Source of the DNA: Armatimonas rosea | GTDB taxonomy: Bacteria; Armatimonadota; Armatimonadia; Armatimonadales; Armatimonadaceae | NCBI RefSeq assembly: GCF_014202505.1 | Contig: NZ_JACHGW010000002.1 | Location: 558,001 to 622,000 of the forward strand | Direction: 5' to 3' | DNA length: 64,000 bases | Shown here: piece after piece, positions 25,687 through 33,543 of the stretch | Numbering within the stretch: the stretch's first letter is position 1 | How the letters are laid out: each line of letters opens with the position of its first letter | Translations under genes and position numbers: made by a program | Notes under the pieces: model-generated | The model's input: only the letters and a program-made list of their open reading frames with translations | Databases searched by the model: none | What the model was told of the DNA's origin: nothing

Positions 25687-28239
25687 GTGAGCTGGCGGAT
25701 CACTTTTCTGGGTGGCGTGAGTGCGACGCGTGAGGGCAAGACACTCTCTCGTTTCGAGAGCTCACGTGTCGTTGCGCTTCTTGCACGTCTAGCACTTTTC
25801 CCGAAGCGGATACACCCGCGTGAGGAGCTGATGGAGCTGCTCTGGCCCGAAGTCGAGCGAGAAGTGGCGCAGGTTCGGCTCCGTCACACGCTCCGCACGC
25901 TACGGCAGCCGCTGGAGCTGGGCCTGCCTGCGGGCAGTGTGCTGATTGCAGATCGCCTCTCCATTCGCATCAACCCAGACGCCATCACGACCGATGTCTC
26001 TGAGTTTGAGCAAGCGCTCAAGCAAAAAGATCTCACGACGGTACGTACTCTCTACACCGGTGAGCTACTCCCTGGCCTCTACGACGACTGGATCGTGGAA
26101 GAACGTCATCGCCTAGAAGCTCTCGCCGAGGGGGTTTTATCCTCTCCCGACGGGGTACGAGCCGATCGGGAAGAGGGGCGACGAAACCGGGGAGGTCGCC
26201 TCTCTCTTCCGCCCTACCTGACAGCATTCTTTGGGCGAGAGGCCGAGCGCGAGGCGATTGTGACTCAGCTCACTCGCTCGCGACTGGTGACTCTTACGGG
26301 CCTTGGGGGGACTGGCAAGACGCGCCTCTCGGTGGAGATTCTGCGGGAGCTTGCGCCAAGCTACACCCATTCTGCCTTTGTCGCACTGGGGGAGTGTGTT
26401 GCCGCCGCGCAGATTTTGGGGCGAATTCGGGATGTGCTGGGCTTGCCCGCCGTCGATGCCGACCCGCTGGAGCAGGTCTGCTGGGCACTGACGGATGGCT
26501 CCGCCCTGCTGGTGCTGGATAACCTAGAGCAGCTTGTGGACTCGGGGGGGGCAGAGCTGATCGAGATACTTCTTGCGCGACTGCCACACCTCACGCTCTT
26601 GGTGACCTCGCGGCGGGCGCTGGGGATTGCAGGGGAGCGGCTCTTCCCTCTGGAGGCGCTCTCGGAGGCGGCGAGCCTTGCGCTCTTTCTGGACCGCATC
26701 CAGGCGACCCGACCTGGCTTCCATCTGACGACGGGCAACCAAGACGATATCACGGCGGTCTGTCGTGGGTTGGAGGGGATTCCTCTCGCCCTGGAGCTTG
26801 CCGCCGCACGCATTCGTGCGTTCTCGCCCTCCGAGATGCGTGCCGAGCTTCAGTCGCGATTTGAGTGGCTGGCGCGGACGGGGCTTCGCGGGGATAAGGA
26901 AGACCGCCACCGCTCGCTCTCGGCGGCGCTGGAGTGGAGCTGGCAGCTCTTGTCAGGGGCGCAGCAGCGCTTCCTGGCGAGCCTGGCGCTGTTTCGCGCA
27001 CCGTTTCGCGCGGCCGAAGCGGCCTCCGTGACCGACCAGCGCGATGCGCGTGAGCGCTTAGAGGCACTGGTGGCCGACTCCTTGGTGCAGAGTGCCGCCG
27101 ATGAGCCATCAGGGGAGACGCGCTACACGATGCTCGAAACCGTCCGGGAATTCGTCCTGCCCCGCCTCGAAGACAGCCCGACGACACGGGCGCAGTTTCG
27201 CCACCACTACCTCACGAGCACCCGCCCCGATGAAAATACCGTGACAGCATGGCGTTATGCGCTTGAAGATGGTGATGGCGACGATGCCTATAGCTTTGTT
27301 TCGCATCTTGGTCATGATGTGATTGGGCTTTTGGGGACGCGGGCTCGCAGTTTTTTGGAACAAACCCTTGTACTTCCCTGCACCGACATGCGTCTTCGCA
27401 TGCTTGCCACACACCGCCTCGCCGAGTCCTTCCTGCGAGCCAACGAGCGCACCAAAGCGATCGCGCTCATGGACGAAGCGGCGGCGGCATTGGAAGATGC
27501 TCCCGCTGCACTTCTCGCTGAGACACTTAGCTACCAGGCACACATTGGTCTCTACGATGCTCCCTATGAGAAGACTTTTGGCCTCTTAGATCGCTGCCTG
27601 GGACTTACTACCGATCCTTTCATCCGGGCTGAGACGCTCAGTATGAAGGGAGGCTTGCTCTGTCAGACACCCGACTTTGAGGCCGCTCAGGCGCTTTTTG
27701 ACGAGGCAGGGAGGCTGTATGCACCTGGTGATCACGGTCAGCATCGGCTTTTGATCCACCGAGCGCTCCTTGCGCGGCGGCTCAGAGACTATGAGGAGGC
27801 GCTACGTCTCTACCAGACCGGCGCGGAGTGGGCAAAGCGTGCGGAGGATCGCATGGCATTCAAAGTTGCCCTAAGTAATACGGTCGATATTTTGGGGTAC
27901 TTGGGGCGTTGGGAGGAGGCACAACAGGCGGGGCTGACGTGTCTTGACCTCGAAGAGGCCTTCGGCGACCGGCATAACCTGATCCTGGTTCTCTGGAACC
28001 TTGCCCATCCCTTTCTTAAGCTCGGTGAGCCGGGGCATGCCGCAAAGCTTATCGCTGCGGCCTCGACACTTTGGGCACACGAGGTGCGTCCCCTCACGGA
28101 GGAGGATCTTGAGGAAGTCGAGGGCATCCGTACCGAGCTCCGGTCGCTTCTTGACGAGGCGACGCTGGCTCGGCTCTGGGGGGAAGGGGAGATGCTGACC
28201 CTCAAAGAGGCGATCGCGCTGGCGCGGGTGGCTAGCTAA
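25687..28239 (+). CDS. SARP/BTAD-type transcriptional regulator with NB-ARC ATPase and TPR-like tail
   Basis: Large AfsR-like regulator of about 850 residues. Residues 1-90 form a winged helix (WRITFLGGVSATREGKTL, then HPREELMELLWPEV and RLRHTLRTLRQPLE). Residues 95-145 are a BTAD-like segment (FEQALKQKDLTTVRTLYTGELLPGLYDDW). The STAND/NB-ARC ATPase follows: Walker A LTGLGGTGKTRLS, Walker B SALLVLDNLEQLV, and LTLLVTSRRALGIAGERLFPL. The C-terminal 350 residues are helical repeats of TPR type. GTG 25687 is preferred over GTG 25663 because it follows the -10 box at leaderless distance and begins at the conserved WRITFLGG. Signal and targets unknown; divergent HAF gene is a candidate. Confidence 0.85.
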   Translation: MSWRITFLGGVSATREGKTLSRFESSRVVALLARLALFPKRIHPREELMELLWPEVEREVAQVRLRHTLRTLRQPLELGLPAGSVLIADRLSIRINPDAITTDVSEFEQALKQKDLTTVRTLYTGELLPGLYDDWIVEERHRLEALAEGVLSSPDGVRADREEGRRNRGGRLSLPPYLTAFFGREAEREAIVTQLTRSRLVTLTGLGGTGKTRLSVEILRELAPSYTHSAFVALGECVAAAQILGRIRDVLGLPAVDADPLEQVCWALTDGSALLVLDNLEQLVDSGGAELIEILLARLPHLTLLVTSRRALGIAGERLFPLEALSEAASLALFLDRIQATRPGFHLTTGNQDDITAVCRGLEGIPLALELAAARIRAFSPSEMRAELQSRFEWLARTGLRGDKEDRHRSLSAALEWSWQLLSGAQQRFLASLALFRAPFRAAEAASVTDQRDARERLEALVADSLVQSAADEPSGETRYTMLETVREFVLPRLEDSPTTRAQFRHHYLTSTRPDENTVTAWRYALEDGDGDDAYSFVSHLGHDVIGLLGTRARSFLEQTLVLPCTDMRLRMLATHRLAESFLRANERTKAIALMDEAAAALEDAPAALLAETLSYQAHIGLYDAPYEKTFGLLDRCLGLTTDPFIRAETLSMKGGLLCQTPDFEAAQALFDEAGRLYAPGDHGQHRLLIHRALLARRLRDYEEALRLYQTGAEWAKRAEDRMAFKVALSNTVDILGYLGRWEEAQQAGLTCLDLEEAFGDRHNLILVLWNLAHPFLKLGEPGHAAKLIAAASTLWAHEVRPLTEEDLEEVEGIRTELRSLLDEATLARLWGEGEMLTLKEAIALARVAS

Positions 28240-29065
28240 GCGCCTCGCGGGCGGCGGCGTTCTTGGGATCGAACTCTAGGACGCGCTCTAGCTCCTCGCG
28301 GGCTTCTTTCTCCCGACCCAGGCAGCGCAGGGCGATGGCGAGGTTGAGCCGGGCCTCGATATAGCGCGGGTTGATCTGGAGCGCACGGACAAAGGCCGCG
28401 AGGGCCTCGTCGTCCTGGTCTGCAGCGTGGAGCGCGACCCCGAGCTGGTTGTGCAGGTCGGCGTAGGTGGGGGCGATGGCGAGGGCCTGGCGGTACGAGT
28501 CGGCGGCGGCCTCAAACTCCCCTTTGTGGTAGAGATTCAGCGCCAGCCGCGAGTGCATCGCAATGGCATCGTCGCGGTTGGCTGGTGTCTGGAGGAGGGC
28601 GGCCTCGGCCTCGGGCTGTCCGACCTGCGTGGCCTCGTAGAGCCGGCGCGCATCGGCGTAGTTGGGGTTGAGCTCCAGAGCCCGGCCAAAGGCGCTCCGT
28701 GCATCGTCGAGCTGCTCCAGAGCGACCAGGGCGCAGCCAAGGCGGAAGTGCAGGTCCGCGAACTGGGGGTGCAGGCTCAGGGCTTGGCGTAGGTGTGTGG
28801 CGGCCTCTTCCGCCAGCTCTTTGTCGAGGACGGCTTGTTCGGCGGGGGCGGCGAGGGCGGCGCGCTGCCGGGCGAGGGCGGTGTGTGCCTCTCCCAGGTA
28901 GAAGCGTGCGAGCCCATCGGTAAGGGTACTTCGTCGGGGATGGTGCAAGACCGCCTCGAACTCGGTGATCGCCATCTCGTACTTGCCTTCATCGAACAGG
29001 CGGACCGCCCGGTCGTAGCCTGTTACATCCTCGCTGCGTCGCAGCATCCTGCCCCAGAGTGGCAT
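28232..29065 (-). CDS. Tetratricopeptide-repeat protein
   Basis: 277 residues, nearly all TPR. Clear units: YDRAVRLFDEGKYEMAITEF, FADLHFRLGCALVALEQLDDA, MHSRLALNLYHKGEFEAAAD, YADLHNQLGVALHAADQDDEA and IEARLNLAIALRCLGREKEA. No signal peptide, so probably a cytoplasmic scaffold for protein contacts. It overlaps the end of the convergent regulator gene by 8 bases. A TATAAT lies about 30 bases upstream, and GGGAAGGG forms a Shine-Dalgarno, so unlike many genes here it has a normal leader. Confidence 0.85.
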   Translation of the reverse strand: MPLWGRMLRRSEDVTGYDRAVRLFDEGKYEMAITEFEAVLHHPRRSTLTDGLARFYLGEAHTALARQRAALAAPAEQAVLDKELAEEAATHLRQALSLHPQFADLHFRLGCALVALEQLDDARSAFGRALELNPNYADARRLYEATQVGQPEAEAALLQTPANRDDAIAMHSRLALNLYHKGEFEAAADSYRQALAIAPTYADLHNQLGVALHAADQDDEALAAFVRALQINPRYIEARLNLAIALRCLGREKEAREELERVLEFDPKNAAAREALS

Positions 29066-29173
29066 CGTTCGTCTGTGTCCCTTCCCGACAAAATTATAGC
29101 ACTTTATGTAAGAGTCAGAGCGCCTGCTTAATGGTCGGTAGAGTCGTGAAAAAATCGGAGGGTGAACTTTGCA

Positions 29174-30865
29174 CTAAGTCGGAGCGACCTCAAAGAGCGT
29201 GATATCGCCTTGGCTGTAGACTACCTTCAGAGCACCAGGCTGCTTGCCATCGGTCCAGTCCACGGGCACGTAGTCACCAAGATCCGCCCCGGCGAGCCGG
29301 TTGAGGTAGAGAATGTAGCGAATATTATTGGCCCGGATCAGCGCCTCACGCTCGCTATCGTCGGCGGCTTGGGAGAAGAAGCGTAGCGCGAGGCTATTTT
29401 TACGGGGATAGCTGAGGGTCTCCGACCAGTGGCCGTTGTAGCAGATCACACCTGCCCAGCCCGCCGTGTAGGCATTGAGATGCGGCTCGAACATCCCCGG
29501 ATAGCGCTTGGGGGAGTCGGGATCGGGTGCGACCAGCACGGCAGCGTTCTCCGTGGCGTGTTCTTTGAGCCAGGTAAGCACTTTCTGCTCATCGCCGGAG
29601 AGGTAGGGGCGTCGCGCTGTCGTCCCCGAGTTCGCATCCAGCCGCCCGATATCGGCGAGCAAGTACAGCACATTGGACGGTGTGGTGAGCAGCACTCCAA
29701 AGAGCGCCGCGATCTTCGGGAAGTCCCCCGAGAGCCGCGCCGTCAGCGTGTCTAGTCCCACGCCCGCCAGGATGCAGATCGGAAGGTGCGCTCCCATCAG
29801 CATCTTGCGCTGAAATGGCACCGGAAGATACGCCACCGCGATGGCGACGATAAGCCAGATGATGAGGAACCTGCCCCCCCTGCCCCCGTCCGACGGGGGA
29901 GTTTCGTTCCCCCGCCGGGCGGGGGCTAGGGGGGAAGAGAAAAGCACATAGAGTAGCGGCAGGCCGAAGCCCAAGAGAACCCACCAGAGCGCAGGAGTCA
30001 GGGTTGGCTCATTGGTCCAGGCGCGGGCCTTGAAGAGCGGATCGACACGCGATGCCCACGCGGTGTAGGCGGTGGTGGGGAGGCAGGCCGCGGTGGCGAT
30101 AAGTAGTCTCACCCCGCTTGCTTTTTTGCTTGCCTCGCCGTAGAGCGTCTCGAAGGGCGGCAAGAGGGTGAAGAGCTTGTATACCCAGGCGACGGTGAGT
30201 AGCTGCACGACATCGTAGGTGTGGGAGTTCCCGAGCACAGCCCCGGCGACGCAGGCAGGCCAGAGATCGCGGAGCTTTCCGGTGCGCTCTGATTTTAGGA
30301 GTGCGGCGAAAAAGACCACCATCAGAGCTGTCATGGGCGCGAAGAGCGGCGAGTAGTAGAGCGAGAGAAACGTGATCGCCTCGGGCTGGAACGTGTCGAT
30401 CGGCTGGAGCGTGAAGCCCTTAGCCGGGTTGTAGCCGCCCGAGAGCCAGCCAAACCCCGACGAGAAGCAGACCAGGCCGAAGGCGAGCTTTCGGGCGCGC
30501 TCACTCTGCACAGTCTCTTGGAGCAACCAGACCACAGCGCGCAGAAGCGCCGCGCCGCCGAGCACGCGGCCCACGTGGAAGGCGAGAGGCAGACCGCTGG
30601 CCTTGGCGAGCAGTCCTAGGACAACAAACCAGAGATAGAGTAGCTTGGGACTTTGTGGCTCCGTGGAGAAGAGGTTGTGGTGGAGAAAGTGCCCGCGCCC
30701 CGCCTCCAGCATCCATGAAAAGTAGACCAAGCAGTCGTCGATATTGCTTGTCAAGCCCGAGTACACCGATCCCGCAGGGGTGTGGAGCCAGCCCACGAGA
30801 TACGGCACGGAGGCCAGAGCCAGCGCCAGAGCGCCCAAGACGAAGTAGAAGCGGCGCTCGGGCAC
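29174..30865 (-). CDS. Polytopic membrane protein, glycosyltransferase-like, with a repeat inserted in frame
   Basis: 563 residues with about 11 spans, starting RRFYFVLGALALALASVPYL. An early loop has TSNIDDCLVYFSWMLEAG, with two acidic residues where GT-C enzymes keep the catalytic Asp, and the C-terminus is soluble (LTWLKEHATENAAVLVAPDP). A role in surface-sugar transfer is inferred from architecture only. Between two spans the chain reads LAPARRGNETPPSDGGRGG, which is the translation of the 61-bp palindromic element at 29874-29934. The element keeps the frame open and falls in a loop. Starts 4 bases after the DUF4432 stop. Confidence 0.7.
   Translation of the reverse strand: MPERRFYFVLGALALALASVPYLVGWLHTPAGSVYSGLTSNIDDCLVYFSWMLEAGRGHFLHHNLFSTEPQSPKLLYLWFVVLGLLAKASGLPLAFHVGRVLGGAALLRAVVWLLQETVQSERARKLAFGLVCFSSGFGWLSGGYNPAKGFTLQPIDTFQPEAITFLSLYYSPLFAPMTALMVVFFAALLKSERTGKLRDLWPACVAGAVLGNSHTYDVVQLLTVAWVYKLFTLLPPFETLYGEASKKASGVRLLIATAACLPTTAYTAWASRVDPLFKARAWTNEPTLTPALWWVLLGFGLPLLYVLFSSPLAPARRGNETPPSDGGRGGRFLIIWLIVAIAVAYLPVPFQRKMLMGAHLPICILAGVGLDTLTARLSGDFPKIAALFGVLLTTPSNVLYLLADIGRLDANSGTTARRPYLSGDEQKVLTWLKEHATENAAVLVAPDPDSPKRYPGMFEPHLNAYTAGWAGVICYNGHWSETLSYPRKNSLALRFFSQAADDSEREALIRANNIRYILYLNRLAGADLGDYVPVDWTDGKQPGALKVVYSQGDITLFEVAPT
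29874..29934. repeat. Two-palindrome C/G-rich element inside the membrane-protein gene
   Basis: Left palindrome CCCCCGTCCGACGGGGG (29883-29899), spacer AGTTTCGTT and right palindrome CCCCCGCCGGGCGGGGG (29909-29925), with C and G runs outside. The right half (29906-29934) matches 27 of 29 bases of the right repeat flanking the DUF559 gene; the left half is its inverted partner. It looks like the DUF559 cassette with the gene removed. Confidence 0.8.
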
Positions 30866-30869
30866 GGGG

Positions 30870-31895
30870 CTATTTTTCCTCGATAAAGGCGGTCAGAGTC
30901 ACGGAGAAGCGGCGGGTCTCACCGGGGGCGATGTGCTGGAGGCGACCGGCCTCGCGCTCGGCGGCGCGGCCCAGCACCTTGCAGTTGGCGGGCTCGATCC
31001 CACAGACATACTCGCCCTCGCCCATCATCTTCCAGACGGTCAGGTGCGGAAACTCCGACTGTTTGTAGCTGACACGCACGCCAAAGCCATCGGGGTTGAC
31101 CATCTCAATGACCACATCTTCGGTGGGAATATTATGGAAGAAGCACTGCTCGGCGTAGTCTTTTGTCGGGGCGGTGAGGGTGTTGACGGTGGCGTGGCCC
31201 GCGGCGGCTGCGGCATCGCGCGGGGTGCTGGTCGTGCCCTCGGGGAAGCGGATGACAGTACCCTCCGCGACCAGCGGCCAGCCAAAGTTGAGGTGGTAGA
31301 GCAGCATGAGCGGGCTGGTCTTGAAGCCCTCATTGGTGACCGTGTCGGTGATGGTCATGCTATTGCTACCCACGGGAGTGGAGATCGTCCGCTTGAGCCG
31401 CAGGTTCTCGCCAAAGACCGTCGCCTCTCGCATCGTCCCCTCGACAAAGACCGTGGCCTCGTCGCCCTCCCAGTCGGTCCAGGCGCTGGCGCTCTCGGCG
31501 GGGATGTGGGAGAGCCGCCCATGGATGCCCAGGGACTCGTCACCGTCTTGGTTGGACGCGCCGGCGTTGCTGAGGCCACAGCCGGTGAGCAGGCCGCCGT
31601 GGAAGGTCTGGAGCCAGCCGCGCCACTCGGGGACAAAGGCGTGGGGGTTGGCCCAGCCGGTCGCGGAGACCCAGGCAAAGGGCACCCCAAAGAGGCTCGC
31701 CGCGCCGATATCCATCCCACGGGAGAAGAGAACGGTGTAGTCCAAGCCGCCACCGGAGCGCACGCGGGCCGCCTTGACGCCCCCTTGGACGCCTTCGTCG
31801 TAGGTGAAGCGCTCGACCCCTGCGACTTGAATCAGATCGCCCACTCGCTGCGCCACCTCGCGGCGTGAGTAGGACTTCCCAAAGAGAGTTGCCAT
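30870..31895 (-). CDS. DUF4432-family protein (aldose-1-epimerase-like fold)
   Basis: 341 residues in the galactose-mutarotase superfamily: FSRGMDIGAASLFGVPFAW, WLQTFHGGLLTGCGLSNAG, LGIHGRLSHIPAE, ITDTVTNEGFKTSPLMLLYH and late PHLTVWKMMGEGEYVCGIEP. DUF4432 members sit in sugar operons and are thought to act on sugar anomers; the substrate is unknown. It has a GG-TAAAAT box 7 bases before the ATG and leads the group that continues with the membrane glycosyltransferase-like gene, 4 bases away. Confidence 0.87.
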   Translation of the reverse strand: MATLFGKSYSRREVAQRVGDLIQVAGVERFTYDEGVQGGVKAARVRSGGGLDYTVLFSRGMDIGAASLFGVPFAWVSATGWANPHAFVPEWRGWLQTFHGGLLTGCGLSNAGASNQDGDESLGIHGRLSHIPAESASAWTDWEGDEATVFVEGTMREATVFGENLRLKRTISTPVGSNSMTITDTVTNEGFKTSPLMLLYHLNFGWPLVAEGTVIRFPEGTTSTPRDAAAAAGHATVNTLTAPTKDYAEQCFFHNIPTEDVVIEMVNPDGFGVRVSYKQSEFPHLTVWKMMGEGEYVCGIEPANCKVLGRAAEREAGRLQHIAPGETRRFSVTLTAFIEEK

Positions 31896-31902
31896 GCTCC
31901 CG

Positions 31903-31908
31903 ATTTTA
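31903..31908 (-). promoter_or_regulatory. -10 box GG-TAAAAT, 7 bases before the DUF4432 gene
   Basis: Minus strand CAGGTAAAATCGGGAGCATG. TAAAAT with GG in front, 7 bases before the start; leaderless mRNA predicted. Confidence 0.6.
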
Positions 31909-31957
31909 CCTGAATCTTGCGTCGGCGGAGCATAGAGCTGGCCAAGTTGCCCGAGGA

Positions 31958-31982
31958 AGCCCGGACACTCGTTGTCCGGGCT
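31958..31982 (-). terminator. Hairpin downstream of the amidohydrolase-like gene
   Basis: AGCCCGGACA and TGTCCGGGCT form a perfect 10-bp stem around a 5-base loop. Only TT follows on the minus strand, so it is a weak intrinsic terminator or a transcript-stabilising hairpin. A second palindrome GGCTAATTTAGCC (31979-31991) overlaps it. Confidence 0.5.
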
Positions 31983-31999
31983 AATTTAGCCGGGCCAGT

Positions 32000-32800
32000 C
32001 TAGCTTCCCATCGCGCTGAGCGTGAGCCCGGCGGGGCTCTCCGTGCTTCCTGTTCCCCAGCCAAAGACACGGTGGGCGTTGGCACAGAGAATCTTCTCGC
32101 GCTCGTCGGCGGTGAGGCCCGCCTCTTCCAGCATGGCTAGGTTTGCCGCGGGGTCGTTGGCGGGAGCGTTGGAGGAAAAGAGGAGCTTACGGGCACCGCT
32201 CATCGCCTGGATGGCGTAGCGAATCTTCTCCGGGGCAAGGGCACCTGAGATATCCAAGAAGAGGTTCGATGGCTTGACCGCGTAGTCGATCGCGGCGCGC
32301 CACTCCTCCCCGCCCATCCCCGAGGCCACGATCTTGACCCCCTGCATAAAGCCGGCGATCTCGACCGCATGCCACATCGCCTCGGCGGTGGGGGTCTCGA
32401 TCAGGAGGGCCTTGCTGTAGCGGCGGACCAGGATCAAGAGCTCACGGGAGTACTCCAGCGCGACCGGCGCTCCGGTGGCAGGGTTGGGATAGAGTGCGGC
32501 CCCGACAAAGCTCTCGGAGTAGAGATGACGGCGCATCTGGGCGCTGGACTCTTCGTGCTGGGCGGGCTGCACCACGAGCCAGCCGCGCAGGTTGACCGGA
32601 GAGCCTGGGCTCGCCAGCGTGTCCGCGACCGTCTCATTGCCCCCAATGGGATCGTAGCGGCGTGCCAGGAGCGACGAGAGACAGCACGTGGTGATCCCAC
32701 GGGCCGCGAGAGTCGTTTGGACCGCCTCGGCTTGGTTCCAGTCGGGGGCTGCGGGAGTGGGGCCCCAGCCACAGTGGACATCGATGATCTCTTCTGCCAT
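32000..32800 (-). CDS. Amidohydrolase-fold protein (amidohydrolase 2-like)
   Basis: 266 residues with a TIM-barrel amidohydrolase layout: EIIDVHCGWGP at strand 1, LRGWLVVQPAQHEESSAQM, FVGAALYPNPATGAPV, LIETPTAEAMWHAV, GVKIVASGMGGEEWRAA, LFLDISGALAPEKI, KLLFSSNAPANDP and a terminal ILCANAHRVFGW. The HxH metal pair at strand 1 is reduced to a single His (DVHCGW), and the later His and Asp ligands are not all present. It may be a non-metal or inactive member. A close relative lies 2 bases upstream. TAGCAT preceded by GG is found 4 bases before its ATG. Confidence 0.72.
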   Translation of the reverse strand: MAEEIIDVHCGWGPTPAAPDWNQAEAVQTTLAARGITTCCLSSLLARRYDPIGGNETVADTLASPGSPVNLRGWLVVQPAQHEESSAQMRRHLYSESFVGAALYPNPATGAPVALEYSRELLILVRRYSKALLIETPTAEAMWHAVEIAGFMQGVKIVASGMGGEEWRAAIDYAVKPSNLFLDISGALAPEKIRYAIQAMSGARKLLFSSNAPANDPAANLAMLEEAGLTADEREKILCANAHRVFGWGTGSTESPAGLTLSAMGS

Positions 32801-32802
32801 CT

Positions 32803-33543
32803 CTATGCTACCGCTCCTCCGGCTGCCAGGAGCCGCTTGGTATTGCCGCCCAGAACCTGCTCGCGCTCCGAGTCACTCAGCTTTGCCACACGGGCAACGG
32901 CCAGTGCCGCCGCCACGGAGCCGCGGGCGACGCCTCCCGAGCCAAAGACAACACGACTCGCTCCCACGAGGCTGACCGCATGGGCGATCTCACCGACACC
33001 GCGCAGGGAGTCTGTGCAGAGTAGGTAGCGCTCGTCTTGCTGGGCCAGTGCGACCGCCTCTGCAAAGGCCGGGCCGCTCAGCCCGGAGAAGACCACCGGG
33101 CCGGCGTAGCCGGTCGCGCTCAGGAGCCGGGCAAGCTGGGTCGCATCGCCGGGCTGCGTGGCCTCAAAGAGCAGGGGGACCTTCACGCCACGCGCTGCCA
33201 GGCCCTTAAACGCATTCTCCAGCGGCGCGTAGGCGATCGGCCACTTCTGGGTGGTCGGGAAGAGGCAGATCAGGCGCGAGCCCCCGAGGAGCGTGTCGGA
33301 CTGGGCGACGCGGGGATCGAGGACGCCCGCAGGGAGCAGGGTTCCCCCGGACTCACCGCAGCGCACCTGGGTCTCCCGGTTGCCCGCCGATGGTGAGTGG
33401 AAGATCGCGCGTGTCGAGAGAGTCACTGCCCCCGCGATCCCATACTTGGCCATCATGGCCTTCAGTGTGCCGGTTCCGGGCTCCGCACCACGGGGGGGCA
33501 CCGCTCCGAAGAGCGTGTACAGATCAAGAATCGGTTCCGCCAT
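32803..33543 (-). CDS. Degenerate amidohydrolase-fold paralogue
   Basis: 246 residues, same order of blocks as the downstream neighbour: EPILDLYTLFGAVPP at strand 1, LLPAGVLDPRVAQSDTLL, VPLLFEATQPGDATQLA, RYLLCTDSLRGVGEIAHAV, RVVFGSGGVARGSV and EQVLGGNTKRLLA. The strand-1 HxH is fully lost (LDLYTL), so it is unlikely to bind the catalytic metals. It may be a regulatory partner of its neighbour. Overlaps the 3' end of gltX by 20 bases. Family assignment rests on block order against the neighbour. Confidence 0.65.
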   Translation of the reverse strand: MAEPILDLYTLFGAVPPRGAEPGTGTLKAMMAKYGIAGAVTLSTRAIFHSPSAGNRETQVRCGESGGTLLPAGVLDPRVAQSDTLLGGSRLICLFPTTQKWPIAYAPLENAFKGLAARGVKVPLLFEATQPGDATQLARLLSATGYAGPVVFSGLSGPAFAEAVALAQQDERYLLCTDSLRGVGEIAHAVSLVGASRVVFGSGGVARGSVAAALAVARVAKLSDSEREQVLGGNTKRLLAAGGAVA

